From contig NW_026516680.1 of the NCBI RefSeq assembly GCF_025766255.1, positions 186,001 through 250,000 of the forward strand: 64,000 nucleotides of DNA, given 5' to 3'. Below, piece by piece: positions 1-12,418 of the stretch. The notes beneath the pieces are model-generated. The model saw nothing but the letters and a program-made list of their open reading frames with translations, was not told the origin of the DNA and made no database searches. This DNA comes from Zychaea mexicana (lineage: Eukaryota; Mucoromycota; Mucoromycetes; Mucorales; Lichtheimiaceae). Numbering within the stretch: position 1 is the first letter of the stretch; each line of letters begins with the position of its first letter. A program made the position numbers and the translations under genes.

Positions 1-1957
1 TACCTCTAACTGAAGTAAAATATCTCCTGCTGATACATACTCTTCTGATAGGACAAAAGTCCACTTGTTTGTCCGTAATACCATCCGTTATCCAGTATTA
101 AGCTCTGTAATTGTGATTACTGAGTTATTTAGGGAGCCAGCTATCATACTATACTTGCTATCAACCTCTATACAGGTATGTATCTATTGCAAATTCTGTA
201 TGACCTACAATTACTGCCAGAGTAATGTACCTTCCCTATACGTGCAGTGGATTTCATTTCATATTAGCCAAGTAGATCTATGTTTCAGCAGCAGGGATTT
301 GATTTAAACAGGAGTGTTCTTCATGTCTATGTAGACCACAAGCATGTATAATATATCGTTATAAAGCGGTCCGGCTTACTTGCTGTGTTTGGCGTTTGGA
401 AGCAGCACCACATCCCGGGAAAATAAACATCGTGGCCAAGGTCCGTGTGGAGCGCAGTGAGCATCCCAAGCTCGAGTGTAGCAAAAGTGACCATACACGT
501 CGAGTCGAACAAGCGACACAACTGAATGGGCAGGCTTGCGTATTTGTCGAAGCCGGGATGAAAGTGCGGATTAACTATCACATTGTGTGCCGTTTGTAGG
601 ATGGGGCGGGAAATCATGCTGGCCGTCGCTCGCGAAGGCTTTGCAGTCAAGGATGTAGACGAAATTAAAGAAGTCGTCTGTGGAATTTTGATGAAACTTA
701 CTAGCACAGTTTTTGAAGATAGCAATGCGGAAAGAAGGGTGCAGCAGCAAATGATTGGCCATGTAACACTTATGGCGTAGTTACTGTGCGTGAGTTCATT
801 GATTCGCTGCCAGCCCAAGGATGTTTGTTGTCAAATTTTAAAAACACGCGCGTCATTAGGTTTGCGAAAATCGACTCTTATCGCGTTTGGAATGCTCGGA
901 TGTGTTCGAAGACGAGTCGTGCATAATATGGCCGGACCGTGAGCTGTCACACAAATAGTGTCGAGTCTAGTAAACGACACCGGTATAACCGTCTGATCAA
1001 GACGATCACGGCACTTTCACATTGATTATGTGTACTGTATCATGTCGTCGGGTTGCTGTCAATACATCGTTAGTAATGCTGCGTCGTCAACGAGACTGAC
1101 GACTCTAACCCTAGTGGGTGATGTATATAGAATGAGGGAGGGAAAAGAGCCATATCCGAACAAACAACTCCAGAAGTATACAGACATGGTTAGGCTGGTA
1201 CAACGGGACAGTAGAGAAGTGATGGCGAATATCAACGTAGTAAAAGGGACGAAGGGAGTGGAAAGCTCAATATAAATCAGAGAATACGGGGAGCCGATGG
1301 CTCCTTCGTCAAAATGATTGATACCCCAGCTCCCACAGTCAAATCACGCGTCGAATACGCTGATAAAGGTGCACTATAGTTTATCCTTGGGGTAGGGTGA
1401 ACTAACATATGTTCCAGTGAGGCTTGTGCTGTGGATACTAGGTGGAAGTCCTGTCACCACCGTAGAGCGATATGATTTGTTTGCGTAATCTAAGGATTTA
1501 AAGTCAAGTTGGACTCAATGTTGTTGAAGGTCGTAAAGCTGCTTCTTATTTTTAGAATCGGTCGATAAGATCCGAAATATACGAACGCATAGATATCTCC
1601 GAGCTGCTGGACCCAGAGTCGCTCGGTATAGAACATGGTAATTATTAACGCGCTCACAGTCGTCACAGCTAAAAGGGACCGGTTCCGGACTCCATCTATC
1701 TGCCGTATTGAATTCTTTGCTAAGGCGAAGAAACCGGTATACTTTACACCGAAATTTGATATTGTTGGTGACGATACAGCAACGTTATAATCAGTAACTG
1801 AAGCTGTAAAAAGCTAAACAAAACATTGGCAGGAGCAGCGATTGAGGCAAAAAAAAATCAAAAATCAAAAACAATTTAAATGATGTTAAATAGAAAAAGA
1901 AAAAAAATATCTCACAAAAAAGACAAAAGATGATCCACCTCAAGGGGTGGTATTTTA
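1..1957. other. Gap with no supported gene
   Basis: No reading frame here carries a recognisable domain, and no chain of frames is joined by good splice sites. Short open frames near 396-780 on the + strand (one 65 codons long, at 583-780) and 1030-1275 have ordinary base composition but no motif I know. They may be relics. The last about 150 bases are A-rich on the + strand and contain the T-runs expected downstream of the tRNA gene that follows. Confidence 0.6.
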
Positions 1958-2040
1958 TGAAGAGAGTGGGATTCGAACCCACGCCTCCGAAGAGATCAGG
2001 GCCTTAACCTGACGCCTTAGACCAACTCGGCCATCTCTCC
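1958..2040 (-). tRNA. tRNA-Leu (anticodon AAG)
   Basis: The minus strand folds as a class II tRNA of 83 nt. The 7-bp acceptor stem begins GGAGAGA and pairs with TCTCTTC (one G-U), followed by discriminator A. The D-arm/A-box reads TGGCCGAGTTGG. The anticodon stem TCAGG/CCTGA encloses loop TTAAGGC, giving anticodon AAG. A long variable arm follows, and the T-arm contains GGTTCGAATCC (B box). The long variable arm and AAG identify tRNA-Leu decoding CUU (CUC by wobble after inosine modification). No intron is needed. T-runs on the minus strand at about 1914-1928 are suitable RNA polymerase III terminators. Confidence 0.97.
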
Positions 2041-2731
2041 ACCGCTGGTAGGTTTAATCTTATTATAAACTACATAAATTTATGCAATTTCCAGCACTAC
2101 GTGGCACAACATGCAACCACATTAGTAGGCAGTTTCATCGCTTTTGAAGGTAATAGAATTGGTGGGTATAATATTTATGATTTTTAGATTGTAAAAAATT
2201 AGCATATTAGTTAAAAAGTTGAGATTTATAATAATTTTTGAAGCTTTTAAAATTAAATAACTTTAAGAGATTTTTATATATAAGAAACACACTTTCATTC
2301 TCAGACTCTAAGATTACAGATGATGATGCCTGATACCTTTTACAACAGATTTTCCTAGTAATAAATGATTAAGGATTAGTTAGTTTCAGTATAACACTAC
2401 TCAATGAGCCCTAGTTACAATTGTATCATCAGTTTTTTTTGGAAGTAGCTAAAAAAAAAGGATCTGTCTTGACCTTCATTAAAGCCAGAAGTAACAAAAA
2501 TACAGCTGAAGAAGCATTAGAGATTAAAAGAGAGGCTTTATTAGCTTGTCATCAAACTTTCGCTAGCAATCAAGGAACGTTTGTCGCTTACAAAACTCTA
2601 TGGAAACGATGGACTGTCGTGTGTTGCGTATCAATAATCGTTGACTTTCTTTTTGAGTAGCAGCAGAAAATTTATTAGAACCTTTTCCTTTCCTCTTTAC
2701 CTTTTGCTCCACAACACATAACATAATAAAC
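2041..2731. other. Intergenic, tRNA to LEO1
   Basis: This AT-rich spacer includes the LEO1 upstream region. An 80-codon frame at about 2421-2660 lacks an ATG at its start and has no known domain, so it is not called. No other structure was seen. Confidence 0.5.
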
Positions 2732-4094
2732 ATGTCCGACGACGATGGACACGACTTTGGCAATCTATTCGGTTCCGGGGATGAAGCTTCAGATTTAGAA
2801 GGTGAACAATCATTATCACCCTCACCTGGTCCTCAAGCGCGTTCACCGAGTCCTGAAGCCAATGCTTACGACAGTGACGAACAAAGTGATAATGAACGGA
2901 AGGCAAGCAAAAGACCCGCAAGGTAATTATATAGTTAAATAGTCATTTGCTGTTTCAGCGTTTGCATTGGCTCTCTGTCTCTCAGTATTTTAAAACAATC
3001 TAATGATTTTCTTATTTCGCTGCAAAGACAACTGGATTCTGATAATGACGAGACAAGCGGACGTAACGATGATTTCGATAATAACGATGAAGAAGACTAC
3101 GGAAGCGATCAGGATTACGGCACACAAAAGAAACAACGCATTGAGGTTGAAGTCAGAATGCCATCATTACCTCTTCCTGTAACATCGGATGGCAAGGTAA
3201 AACGATCTCTGAATCAGTATATAAGTTCTGAAAGGAATCTTCTTTCCGAGAAGGAATAAAGCTGATAGTGTTTATGTGTCATTCTAGTTTTATCTAGCAA
3301 AGGTTCCACGCTTCCTTGATATTGAGACAGAGCCATTCGATTTGGAACAAATTCGAGCACAAAATGAAGGTAGCCTTGGTCAAGGACAAGATGAACGCGT
3401 TTTACAGCAAATGGAACACACGCTTCGATGGCGATTAGGTGTAGACGATTATGGTGACACGGTATGTCTTTACATAGACACCCATGTAGGATCCAGAGGT
3501 TGGGGTTATTCGTGGCTATTAAACTCCATTTTACGTACAAAAAAAACGTAGATCACAGAAAGTAACACACATTTTGTCGAATGGGAGGACGGTACAACAT
3601 CGCTTCTTGTTGGAAACCAATTATTCGATGCAACACGGAAAACGCTCGGTAAAGAAGAGCATACATATTTACTTGCTCACCAAACATCATCTGGTGTTTT
3701 GGAAAGCCAGCTTGAAGTAACCGATCAAATGACTTTCCGGCCCTACGATATCCACAGCGACACGCACCGACAACTAAGTGGATCAGTTTCAGAACAAGCC
3801 AAAAAGATTAAGACCAAAATGTTCTTTACTGAAAAGGATCCGGAAGCAGTCAGAAATAGTGTAGAGAAGGAAGAACAAGAGCGTCAAAAAGCACAAAAGA
3901 AATTGGAGAGCCAACGAAAAAGGGCCGATGATCGATACACAACAACATCACACAGAGTTACTGATAACTATGAGTACGATGATTTCGTTGACGACGAAGA
4001 TGAAGAGGAGGAAGAAGAACAAGAATACTCATCGGGCGAAGAAGAAGAGAGAGAGCGAAGGCTCACTCGACTCAAGCGTACAGCAGATTTCTGA
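2732..4094 (+). CDS. LEO1: LEO1, RNA polymerase II-associated Paf1 complex subunit
   Basis: Four exons: 2732-2922, 3028-3196, 3288-3461 and 3552-4094; 358 aa. The introns (about 90-105 bp) have GT..AG ends and preserve frame. The start is ATG after an A-rich stretch ending AAC. The N-terminus is acidic and Ser/Asp-rich. The core has the Leo1 signature: VPRFLDIETEPFDLE (first residues of exon 3), then ERVLQQMEHTLRWR, the strand FVEWEDGTTSLLVG, and ending near ESQLEVTDQMTFRP. The C-terminus is charged and coiled (EKEEQERQKAQKK), then strongly acidic. The family works in the nucleus with Paf1 to promote elongation-linked histone modification. Length is normal for fungal Leo1. Identity is secure from the conserved core; exact exon edges are by eye. 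Confidence 0.93.
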
Positions 4095-4518
4095 AATCCT
4101 TTCCAACCCCCTGTCATGTACATTCATTCGGTTACCCTATAAAACAGTTAAAAAACGCACACGTATATAAAACCTTATTGATATTATTTATCTTGATAAA
4201 GTATGTCTTGCCTTCCACTTAACGATAGTTTACAACAAAATCTATTGTTTGTTCATAGCACACACAAAAATCAGAGCATGTAATGATGTATCTTCCACCA
4301 CTTAGGTTAAGTTTCTATTCGTCATTGTGACAAAGTGGAAAATGTAGGATGTGTCGATTCTGGGAGCGAAGTTGGAAGACGATGAGAATAGTTACTTTGA
4401 AGAATGGAACAAGAGAATAGAAGGCGATTATGTACAACATATCTGTAACGGTTTGATCCACAACCGATATTATGGAAATGTGAGCAGATAATAATGATAG
4501 GGAGAAAATAACAGAGCT
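4095..4518. other. Convergent intergenic spacer
   Basis: This is the shared 3' region of convergent LEO1 and elongin C. It is AT-rich with no clear coding content. Poly(A) signals for both genes must lie here, but none is distinctive enough to call. Confidence 0.4.
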
Positions 4519-5004
4519 CTAGCATTCCAAAAAATCAGCCGTCATCAGCGTTTCCAACACCACCTCAGGATCGACCTTGAACTCTGGGATTTCTGTTGTG
4601 CAGCCTTCATATTGCCACTTGTAGTAGAGATATCGGCACACAATTTCGAGAATCACAGCTCTAAGCAGCACCAGGAAGTAAAAAAGTCAGTTGGTGTTTG
4701 TTCATAACCACACGTAGATATTTTTCAATACTCAAAGCAAACTACATACTTTATGTCACGGAATGGGATCTCGTTTTCAAAAGATTCCTTGAATTGAGCT
4801 GTCAACGACATTTGTGTCAGTATGAAGGAAAGCTCCTCAAAAACTCCAAGTCTGTGTAGTATATGAGTGTTCCTGCCTACCTGGACCAACAAGCATATTC
4901 TTAATTGTTCCCGATCGCATTGCAGCCTCGCGGTGAATGACGAACTCAAATCCGTCAGCGCTAATGAGTTTCACATATTCTGAAGGCGTGTTTGTTGTGC
5001 TCAT
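4519..5004 (-). CDS. ELC1: Elongin C (Skp1-fold adaptor)
   Basis: Three exons on the minus strand: 4881-5004, 4750-4798 and 4519-4660; 104 aa, matching the usual 99-112 aa. The opening residues [20 protein letters not shown] and the following [12 protein letters not shown] are the elongin C beta strand and first helix. The short middle exon gives the acidic loop ending EIPFRDIK, and the last exon contains [20 protein letters not shown] and ends FLEC, the classic elongin C tail. Elongin C dimerises with elongin B or binds BC-box proteins in cullin ubiquitin ligases; in fungi it pairs with an elongin A-like protein that acts on stalled RNA polymerase II. Introns are about 82 and 89 bp, and all phases agree. 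Confidence 0.95.
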
Positions 5005-5467
5005 GCTTTAAGTTGCCGGTTATTGTTCAAGAGATCTCAAGTATGGGATAAAAGCGATTAAAAGAAAGAAAGAAACGAGCCGAAGGAACGACTGGGATCC
5101 AAATATGTGAAAGCTAGGAGTAAATCTGCATGGCAGTTGATTTCCTATGAGGCAGCAATGGCACTACTGACTTTGACAGGCAAAATTTGGCCTATTTGCC
5201 TTCATATATAGTACTGGCGTATATGCATTAGGTAGATAAGAAACAACAAGCGCAGCGGACGAATATGGTTCATTAAGACATGATACGTAGTGATTCCTGT
5301 TCTTTGTTATATTTGCGCGAAATTACTGAAATCATGCGGGTAACCATGTAAAGAGCGAGTTATGAAGCAGAGAGTGATGGTTTAAGGGTGCTTGATGTTG
5401 AGGGGAGGGTGCGATATAAGTTTAAGGATTGATACATTTGACGGATTGAATAAAATGACGCTATTGC
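5005..5467. other. Intergenic between elongin C and the SET gene
   Basis: This holds the promoter side of elongin C and the 3' region of the SET gene (both minus strand). No other coding or structural signal was seen. Confidence 0.4.
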
Positions 5468-8009
5468 TTAGTTTTCGCGTCGCGGCTTCTTGCCAATAGC
5501 ACCGCGGCATTTGATACTGCCGCAATGACATAGTTGATCGTCTCCGCTGCCACCAAACGTTGAAAAGTTATAGTCATAGAACAATTCCTCTCCTATTTTG
5601 ATATCTCTGGATGCAAACACACCAACAAACAGTTCACCTTTCAGACCCCTATGAAAGAGAAGAAAGGTTAATGTTAACCAAGGTTTGCATCGGCTTTCCT
5701 GTTAACTATCGGTAATTACCATTTTTCAATGTGGCAGTTGGGATCACAGCTGTGGTTGATAAATCGCGCTTCACTTCCTTTGAGTCCGGCATCAATGACT
5801 TCACCGTTGCAATAGTCCAGAAAGTAAAAGTTTCGATTGCTTTTGTATATGGTATTCATGCGTTCCTTGACCTCCTGGTGTGTGATCACCTCACCACGGT
5901 ACTCAGTTATCAGCTGACCCTTTTTGACATCCACCAAAGTGCGCAAACCCCAGCCTCGAGAAGTTGTCTAGCATTGCGATCAAGTATACACGGTTTCTGT
6001 CAGCTATAAAGAAATTTCTATATAAACAGAAAAAAAAAAAAGAAAACTCTTAAGGGTCAACACGAATCGTAGACTTACAAGGACAGGTTCAAGTTCACTG
6101 ATGTACTTTTTCAGTTGGAATCGTCGGTTTGCACATTTTTCTGCACAAGGACACGTTTTTGGATCACATTCGTAGAACAACATCCTATAGGTTCGGAACA
6201 AAGAGACGAGAGTATGAAAAATGATCGTTTAGAGTTCTAAGGCGTAAAGAATCGACAAATGGCGTCATTTATTCGTCAGAATAGACCTTCATACCTGTTG
6301 AGACAATTTTCACCACAACCCATGGACCCATCTGACGGTGTCTCACATTGGCATACGGCTTGGTGATCTGTTTTGCAAGCCCTCCGTCCAACATATATAT
6401 CTAATCAAGGCCGAAATATCATTAAGTACATGTACTTGCTTTTCGCACCATCCATACATTGATTTCAGAGATGTGATATTTACTGGTTTTGATTTTGGTG
6501 TAACTGGATATCGGCCGAAGACGGCCACTGCTGTGCTCTTGGAAGACATCGGCAGGCAGGATAAAGTCCTGCTCGGTATCCAAGATAAATTCGCCCTGGT
6601 GAATGGGCAGTGGTAATCGAAAGTGAGATCCCCCTTCATTCGACGTGAAATTTGCAGAGCCCTTTTTCCAGGATACTCGAGGTGGTCGCTTTGCCGATGT
6701 GCCTTTGGCCGGTTGAAGCTCTTTGTAAGTAGAGGAGTACATGCCAGCAATTAAAAACTGCTTTCGCCGTCTCAACAGCTGGTTGTTGGGAATTCTGGAT
6801 TGGTTAAAGGAGTATCATTGAGCTCATCATACTAGACTCCGGGTTTTGAAACAAGCTTGCCACATCTTCTTCCATTTTCGTTACTTACATGCTGTCTGAA
6901 TCGGTGATATACTTGGTATCTGTTTCAGTATCTGGTGTCGATCTCGTAGTAGATGCTGCCTCTTTTTTGACGGTAGTCTGATTGCGAGGTTTTTCATTGC
7001 GGATATCTATGACAACAGTTAAAGCTAATGCGTTAAATGAAAGAAGTTCTCAATCGAATCGTTACATTAACCTTACCTTTTCTGTTGCTGCTTCCTCCCT
7101 TTTTCTCAACGGCGGTTTGTGAAGCCCCCCTTGCTTTTGATTCTCGTGTTTGCAATTCCTTTGGTTTGGGTGCCCTTGCTTTTGGCACTAAGACCTTAGG
7201 TTTTAAAGCCTCAGGGAGTTCGGGTGGAGGGTAGGTAGGATTGTTGAAGCCTTCGACCGGTTTACCCACATTTTTCCAACGAAGGCCACAAGCATTACAT
7301 AATCTGAAAAAATTGTGATTAGTTATTCACGCAATTATACCTTGATCTTTCTGATTCAAAATTCTGGCCCTTACGTGTGTGAACCAAGAGGTCCGCCCCG
7401 CCAACGAGGCGTTTTAGTGGTACCACATCGTCGACACCAAACCTTTGGCTGTGGGACTGCGATAGCAGTAGAAGAGGAGGAGAGTAATGATGAAGTTGGT
7501 TCGCCGGCACGCGCACGCTTGACATCGGTATCACCAGGGTAGTCGAATGAGGGATCTTCACACGTGCGTTTGCATGGTATGCTACCGACAACTACAATGG
7601 GCGTCGTTGTTGATGCCTTTTCTGAAACAGATGGCATTGATGGATCTGGTGTCTTTTCAACGTTGTTGTTGAGTGACAATGGATGCGTAGTGGTCATATC
7701 CATCACATTGGATTGCTGACAGTCATTGTGCGTATTTGTCTCAGGGGACATAGAATTCTGAGGTGACTCTTCGTTCTGCGTCCCCTTTTGCTGCTGCTGC
7801 TGCTGTTCGAATAAGAGTGATTCATCCACGGTTACAGCTTCGCCCACTGCAGTAGCACGAAGCATTGGATCGTGCTTTTCGACAGTAGGAGACCCATTTT
7901 TGCTATCTTCAATTTCTTGCAGTCCAGTGTTGTTTGTAACGTCGTGTAAAGGAGGGGGAATAGTAGGCCATTGTAGCTCAATCGACACGGATCCGTTTGT
8001 TGCCGTCAT
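5468..8009 (-). CDS. GATA zinc finger-AWS-SET-postSET protein, Ash1/NSD-like histone H3K36 methyltransferase
   Basis: Eight exons: 7375-8009, 7077-7303, 6889-7006, 6436-6794, 6295-6400, 6079-6184, 5720-5967 and 5468-5648; about 659 aa, all phases consistent. The first ATG is at 8009, with an in-frame stop upstream. A GATA-type finger (C-x2-C-x18-C-x2-C, CRRCGTTKTPRW..CNACGLRW, about 192-217) is split by intron 1. Next come a basic linker and the conserved stretch RRRKQFLIAGMYSSTYK. The AWS domain (about 457-510) has CQCETPSDGSMGCGENCLNR then YECDPKTCPCAEKCANRRFQ. The SET domain (from about 518) has GWGLRT, NHSCDPNC (588-595) and ELFYDYNF (621-628), and a post-SET CxCx4C closes it at 640-647. 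AWS-SET-postSET marks the Set2/Ash1/NSD family (H3K36 in family members studied). WW and SRI domains of Set2 are not seen, favouring an Ash1 type. A covalent GATA reader is unusual and suggests DNA-directed targeting (inference). Confidence 0.92.
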
Positions 8010-8389
8010 TATTCGTCGCTGTTGTTGTAAGTGGTAAAAGCGCGAACGCAAAGGGACTGTGTCAAAGATTCATTGAGCCATTACGTTTTTTTAAAAAGAG
8101 AGGCACAATTCGTTTGACTATGCGAAGCAGGATAGGATACCTTTCAAATAACTAAAAACAAGAAGTAGATCTCAGGAACCGTCTTTATCTTCTTTGCAGG
8201 AGTAGAAAAGGACGTTGGCGCACACGCAAACGAAGAAAGGAAAAAAAAAAGTCTGAGTCTGAGAGAATGGGAAGGAGAACAGAAAACGCGTTTCTGTGAT
8301 TTTTTTTTCTCGTTTGACAGAGTCACGAAACACAACCGCCTTTATTTTTCCCATAGTGCTTTAGAATAACTGTTGTTCTATCAACAACG
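8010..8389. other. Intergenic, SET-gene promoter and CHS7 3' region
   Basis: About 380 bp. The minus strand upstream of the SET gene is rich in T/C tracts (for example near 8240-8310), common in fungal promoters. No TATA box or coding signal was seen. Confidence 0.4.
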
Positions 8390-9741
8390 CTACTGATAGA
8401 CCGACTCCTTCTCCTCTTCCTCCTCTCTGACTTGTTGCAAAATCTGCCAGTGCTGCGGTTTGGAATCCAAAGCGAATTCGAGATCTTCCTTTGTAATGGA
8501 ATCCCAATATTTGTACACCATCATAACTGCAAGCAGGTTGAACGCGCTTCCCAGGAATAGGCCGTCCATATAGTGCTTCAGCTCTTCACAGATTGCCACA
8601 GAAAACACATACATTGTGACCTGTCCAACAATGAAAAAGAGCGTGCCAAAAGCAATATCGCCGAGCGCCCATGGATCATCCAGCGTGAACACGACAAGAA
8701 TGACCTGCATGATTACATATATCACAAACGCGGCACTGTTGACCAAGAAATAGATAATCCAGAGCACCATCGGCGTTTCGTAGTTGAATGGCCCGACGTT
8801 GTTGAATGTGAGGATGGAAATCAATACGACCGTGAGCCAAATCGTGAAGCAGGTGACACGGATCGACTACATCATATCCAAGGATCATAAGCTAAAGGAA
8901 GTGTGGATTTATAGGATGCGAGCGCGTTGTATGCGCCTTGTCGATCTCTTACCCACAGACTGATGGGCGTACCATCTTCGGCGAATTGAAAGCCGACAAA
9001 TCCATTCAAAAGAAGACACCAGAAAGTTGCGCTAATGAGGCCCAAATGTGCTGCTGTAAAGTACTATATCGTTGTTTGTTTGTTTGTGGTAAATCAGTAA
9101 TACACAGCGATAATTGTACAATGTTTCTCAGGAAGACAGTGAATCGTCGAATGAGATACAAAACGAACTTTTCACGTACGGGGTAAAGGATCGATGCTTT
9201 TGGAATAATGCTGGTCACCAGTAACATGTCGAGAAGGATGGTCATGAGGTATAATTGAAAGAACATAGTGATCTCTTTCCGGCCTTCGATCGTTGGTTGG
9301 TGTATATATTTGTCAAAGGTTTCGCACGTCGTTGGTAATTGCCGTTCACATATGTATCTCATGAATATATTCCCCCCCCCCCTTTTTCTTACTTGACTTA
9401 CCAATCGCGGTATATTTTGTTTTAATGTGGTAGATCATAATACTCGTCATGAATATCGATATGATATCCATAATCAAAGTGCCTTGATGTCAAACATAGC
9501 TTTAATTATCGTTACCGTGACAATGGCTTAGGGCACTAGAAGTAGCTTATATATCCTCGCCCCCATCTTTAGATACTTTACCTGGCTGAAAAATAAGCAT
9601 GCCGGCAAATTCTACATTGCGTGAATAGCATAGTGGCTCGATACCATCAGATTTTCCAATAAGTGGACAAAGCGTCAGCGCGACCGTTTGACACACACCA
9701 TCGAATTTGAAAAGGTGAAAGCTGAAAGGAACTGGCGACAT
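8390..9741 (-). CDS. CHS7: Chs7, chitin synthase export chaperone (ER)
   Basis: Five exons: 9582-9741, 9402-9482, 9180-9283, 8953-9063 and 8390-8866; 310 aa. The N-terminus carries the family signature [20 protein letters not shown] and then [21 protein letters not shown]. Exon 2 opens the first membrane helix ([20 protein letters not shown]) followed by TKYTAIG; exon 3 begins [20 protein letters not shown]; exon 4 has [20 protein letters not shown]; the last exon holds three more hydrophobic helices and ends in [13 protein letters not shown] plus an acidic tail. In yeast the family is an ER protein needed for exit of a chitin synthase (Chs3), so it supports cell-wall chitin deposition. Seven membrane segments can be counted. 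Length is normal. Confidence 0.95.
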
Positions 9742-11047
9742 GGTCTTAAAAAGAAGGGCTCAAATCCGAGTGAGAATTGCTTTAATACATCCGTAGACCT
9801 ATTTGGAATGCAACCAAATATGGTTCTTCCAATTTTTTTTTTTCGCCGTAGCAGTACGTAAAAAATCATCCACTTCGCTACTTTTATTCAATATCGCTCT
9901 TTTCCACGTATAGTAAAGGAAACTTTTCAAAGACGTGTTCAACGAGTTGCAATGATGTGTGGTTATACAGCTTGATCTTTGTCATGTTTGTATACAGGAA
10001 AGATTATCAACTATAGTAAGCTGCTTTGTCCAGATAAGTGGTGAAATATTTGCCACCAAGAGGGCGATGATACAAACTGTGGGTAAACGTCACGCGAGTG
10101 TTAGAAACAATAAAGGAAGGGTAATATATATCTTGGCGCCTAGCTACCATAAATGCTTCCCAATTTTATAACCACTAAATCCTTCACCGTGCCAGTTGAT
10201 CTGATTAACCCTTAAGTGATATTGGGTGGATATTTTTTAAGTACTATATACTAAAATTCTTCGTGGGACATGTTCGTCATATACGAGTGAAGAGGTTCTC
10301 ACGATTATGTGTGCATCTGGCTGGTCATTTTTATATCATTGCAAGTTGAATATACAGCAATTATCAATTAAGCTTTCGTAAAAACTTTAGTTACCGTCGT
10401 TAAATGTTAACTCATGTAACCATGGAAACAAAACACTCGTGGTATTACATTGTGAAGCCTTAAGGGGGCTACTAAAAGCTTTACTGGTGTCAAAAAATCC
10501 ACATCGCTGACGTAAGGATACTTTCTCGTGAAGTTAGAAGCTCTTTTCATATTATAGACCGTGTGACAACCTTCCCTATCCATATCGGCAATCAAACATG
10601 AGCTTGGTAGCTATTCGTCAGAAGGCACTGATGCATAACGGTCATGATCATCACCGGCATTTGTATCATACAAAGGGATAAAGTACATGTCTGCTTACGA
10701 AACAATACTACTTCCTGCTAATTCGCATTAAATTGTGCTCACAATGGCAGTATGCCCATGAGTCGTTCCATTCTCTCCGATAGAAGAGACAGGCAACCAT
10801 AACAAACCAAGCTGGCGCAAAACGATGGTGTTTTCCATATGGTAACTTTCCCTAGCACTGTACAAATACTTAATAAACAGCTGTTGTCTGTATTGTCTTT
10901 CTTATGAGCACACTTTCAACCAGCACAAGAATTGTGTAAAATGCAAGACGATGCTAATATGGTAAGACTCATATATTCAAAGAATTGGAAAAGATTACTT
11001 CATTAAATTTACAATAGTATCTATAAAATAGACACACACCAGTGTAC
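9742..11047. other. Gap with no supported gene
   Basis: AT-rich sequence with only short, uninformative frames. The CHS7 upstream region is at its left edge. No repeats or RNA genes were recognised. Confidence 0.5.
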
Positions 11048-11292
11048 CTTTGCATCAACACTCTAGTCACGTCAACATCCGATCCACTATATCTGATACG
11101 GCGATCCACGGTTGCAAAATAGCAATAGATGGCATTTTCCCGATCGGGATCTGTTTTGAACGCTGACTCGGTGGTTCCTCCCGTTTTACTAACGGCTATA
11201 TCGTAGTATGCCGATAAGACTGGCTCACAACTGTAATGATAAAACTGGTTCAGCAATGCTGGCGGTACAGTGGTTCCCCCTTTAATTTCACT
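11048..11292 (-). pseudogene. Unrecognised coding-like fragment
   Basis: A minus-strand frame of about 80 codons starts after a good acceptor (TTATTTAG) and ends at a possible donor (GTACAC). Its composition is protein-like, for example PPALLNQFYHYSCEPVLSAY and ENAIYCYFATVDRR. A second 72-bp exon-like block at 11676-11747 (GFHPYWGRFVPKYQ, flanked by TTTCTAG and GTATGT) lies upstream. The two cannot be joined in phase with the visible splice sites, so this is either a decayed gene or a gene with an unseen exon. I do not recognise the family. Confidence 0.3.
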
Positions 11293-12055
11293 CTAAATAA
11301 AAACTCTAAATAAGATAAACCCTCAGTTATTCAACTTTTTCTACACCCCTTCAAGCATAACACTGCTCGAACCACGCTCGTTTTGTGTCAAACCTCAGTA
11401 GTCTCAACACTTTTGAGACCCCCTTTGAAGTTGAAATCAAACGGGGAACCACTGTACTCATATAGGTCACTTTACTAGAGAAGCTCAGACTGCTTACATT
11501 TTGGTCTTTACTTGGCTGTACCAAATATATTATAATACATGACAACCTAAGTAATGCTTTCGTTTTTTCTTATTTGTTTCCTTAATTTGAACAACTCAAG
11601 CTTATAACAAATGCCAATGGCTCACTTTTCTGAGCTCTTTAAGACCAGCAATAACTCATATGGAAAAATACATACCACTTTGATACTTAGGAACAAAACG
11701 TCCCCAGTATGGATGGAATCCTGTGCTATCGGGAACAACTTGGAGCCCTAGAAACAAACGCTATGTGCTTACTCATAACCTTGTGTCTAACACGTCTCTA
11801 AGATTGCGGCTACAGAAAAGTATGTTTAGGCTGTGGACGCATCAAATCTGCTAGCTAGCTTAGTGAAGACGCCTCTTGAAAGCACATGAAAAAGTGCCAT
11901 GGAATGAAGTTTGAAAAAAAAAGTGTCCGAGTCTTTCACCAACTGCGTCAGCAAAGAGGCAATAAAAACAACCAAATGGAGAAATCGGACAACGACGAGG
12001 CGCCGCTGCGTCCAAGATGTTTATGGAACTCCTCAGAATGACCAGATTCCAGCGA

Positions 12056-12418
12056 TTACGCGCTCATTGAGAATTGCTCAAAGCTGTTGAAGTTGCTGTT
12101 GAACGTATTGATTTCCATTGCGCGATTCAAGTGTGTGAAAGCAAGTTCGGATCGCAAGTAGCAGAGAAGAAAAATATTCCTCTCTCTTTGTCCGAGATCG
12201 TGGATGCGGATGCTGCTGTCAGAGACCCTTTCAGAGCTACTGTTACTCAACCTCTTAATGACCATGGGCCTAGATTTAAAGCCTCCATTCGATTGAAAGC
12301 CGCCGTAACGATGAAAGCATTGATGGGACAGAAGGACCTCTATAAGAAAAGCGCCCAAGATCCAACAAATGGAGGTTCTTTTGGAAAACAATTTGGCAGC
12401 AGTAATGCTGCGTATTGA
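12056..12418 (+). other. Unrecognised open frame
   Basis: A 110-codon frame without introns runs to a TGA at about 12418, with balanced amino acid composition (EKKNIPLSLSEIVDADAAVR). The minus strand is also open over much of the stretch, so the openness alone is weak evidence. No domain was recognised. Its neighbours are other coding-like scraps. Confidence 0.2.

Noticed and set aside
2421..2660. Frame upstream of LEO1 with Lys/Ala-rich text
   Set aside because: It starts at a non-ATG codon, has no domain and no splice link to LEO1; may be a relic of a transposase.
9370..9384. Run of 12 C in CHS7 intron 2 as a possible assembly error
   Set aside because: It lies inside the intron, so a length error would not affect the reading frame; exons on both sides join correctly.
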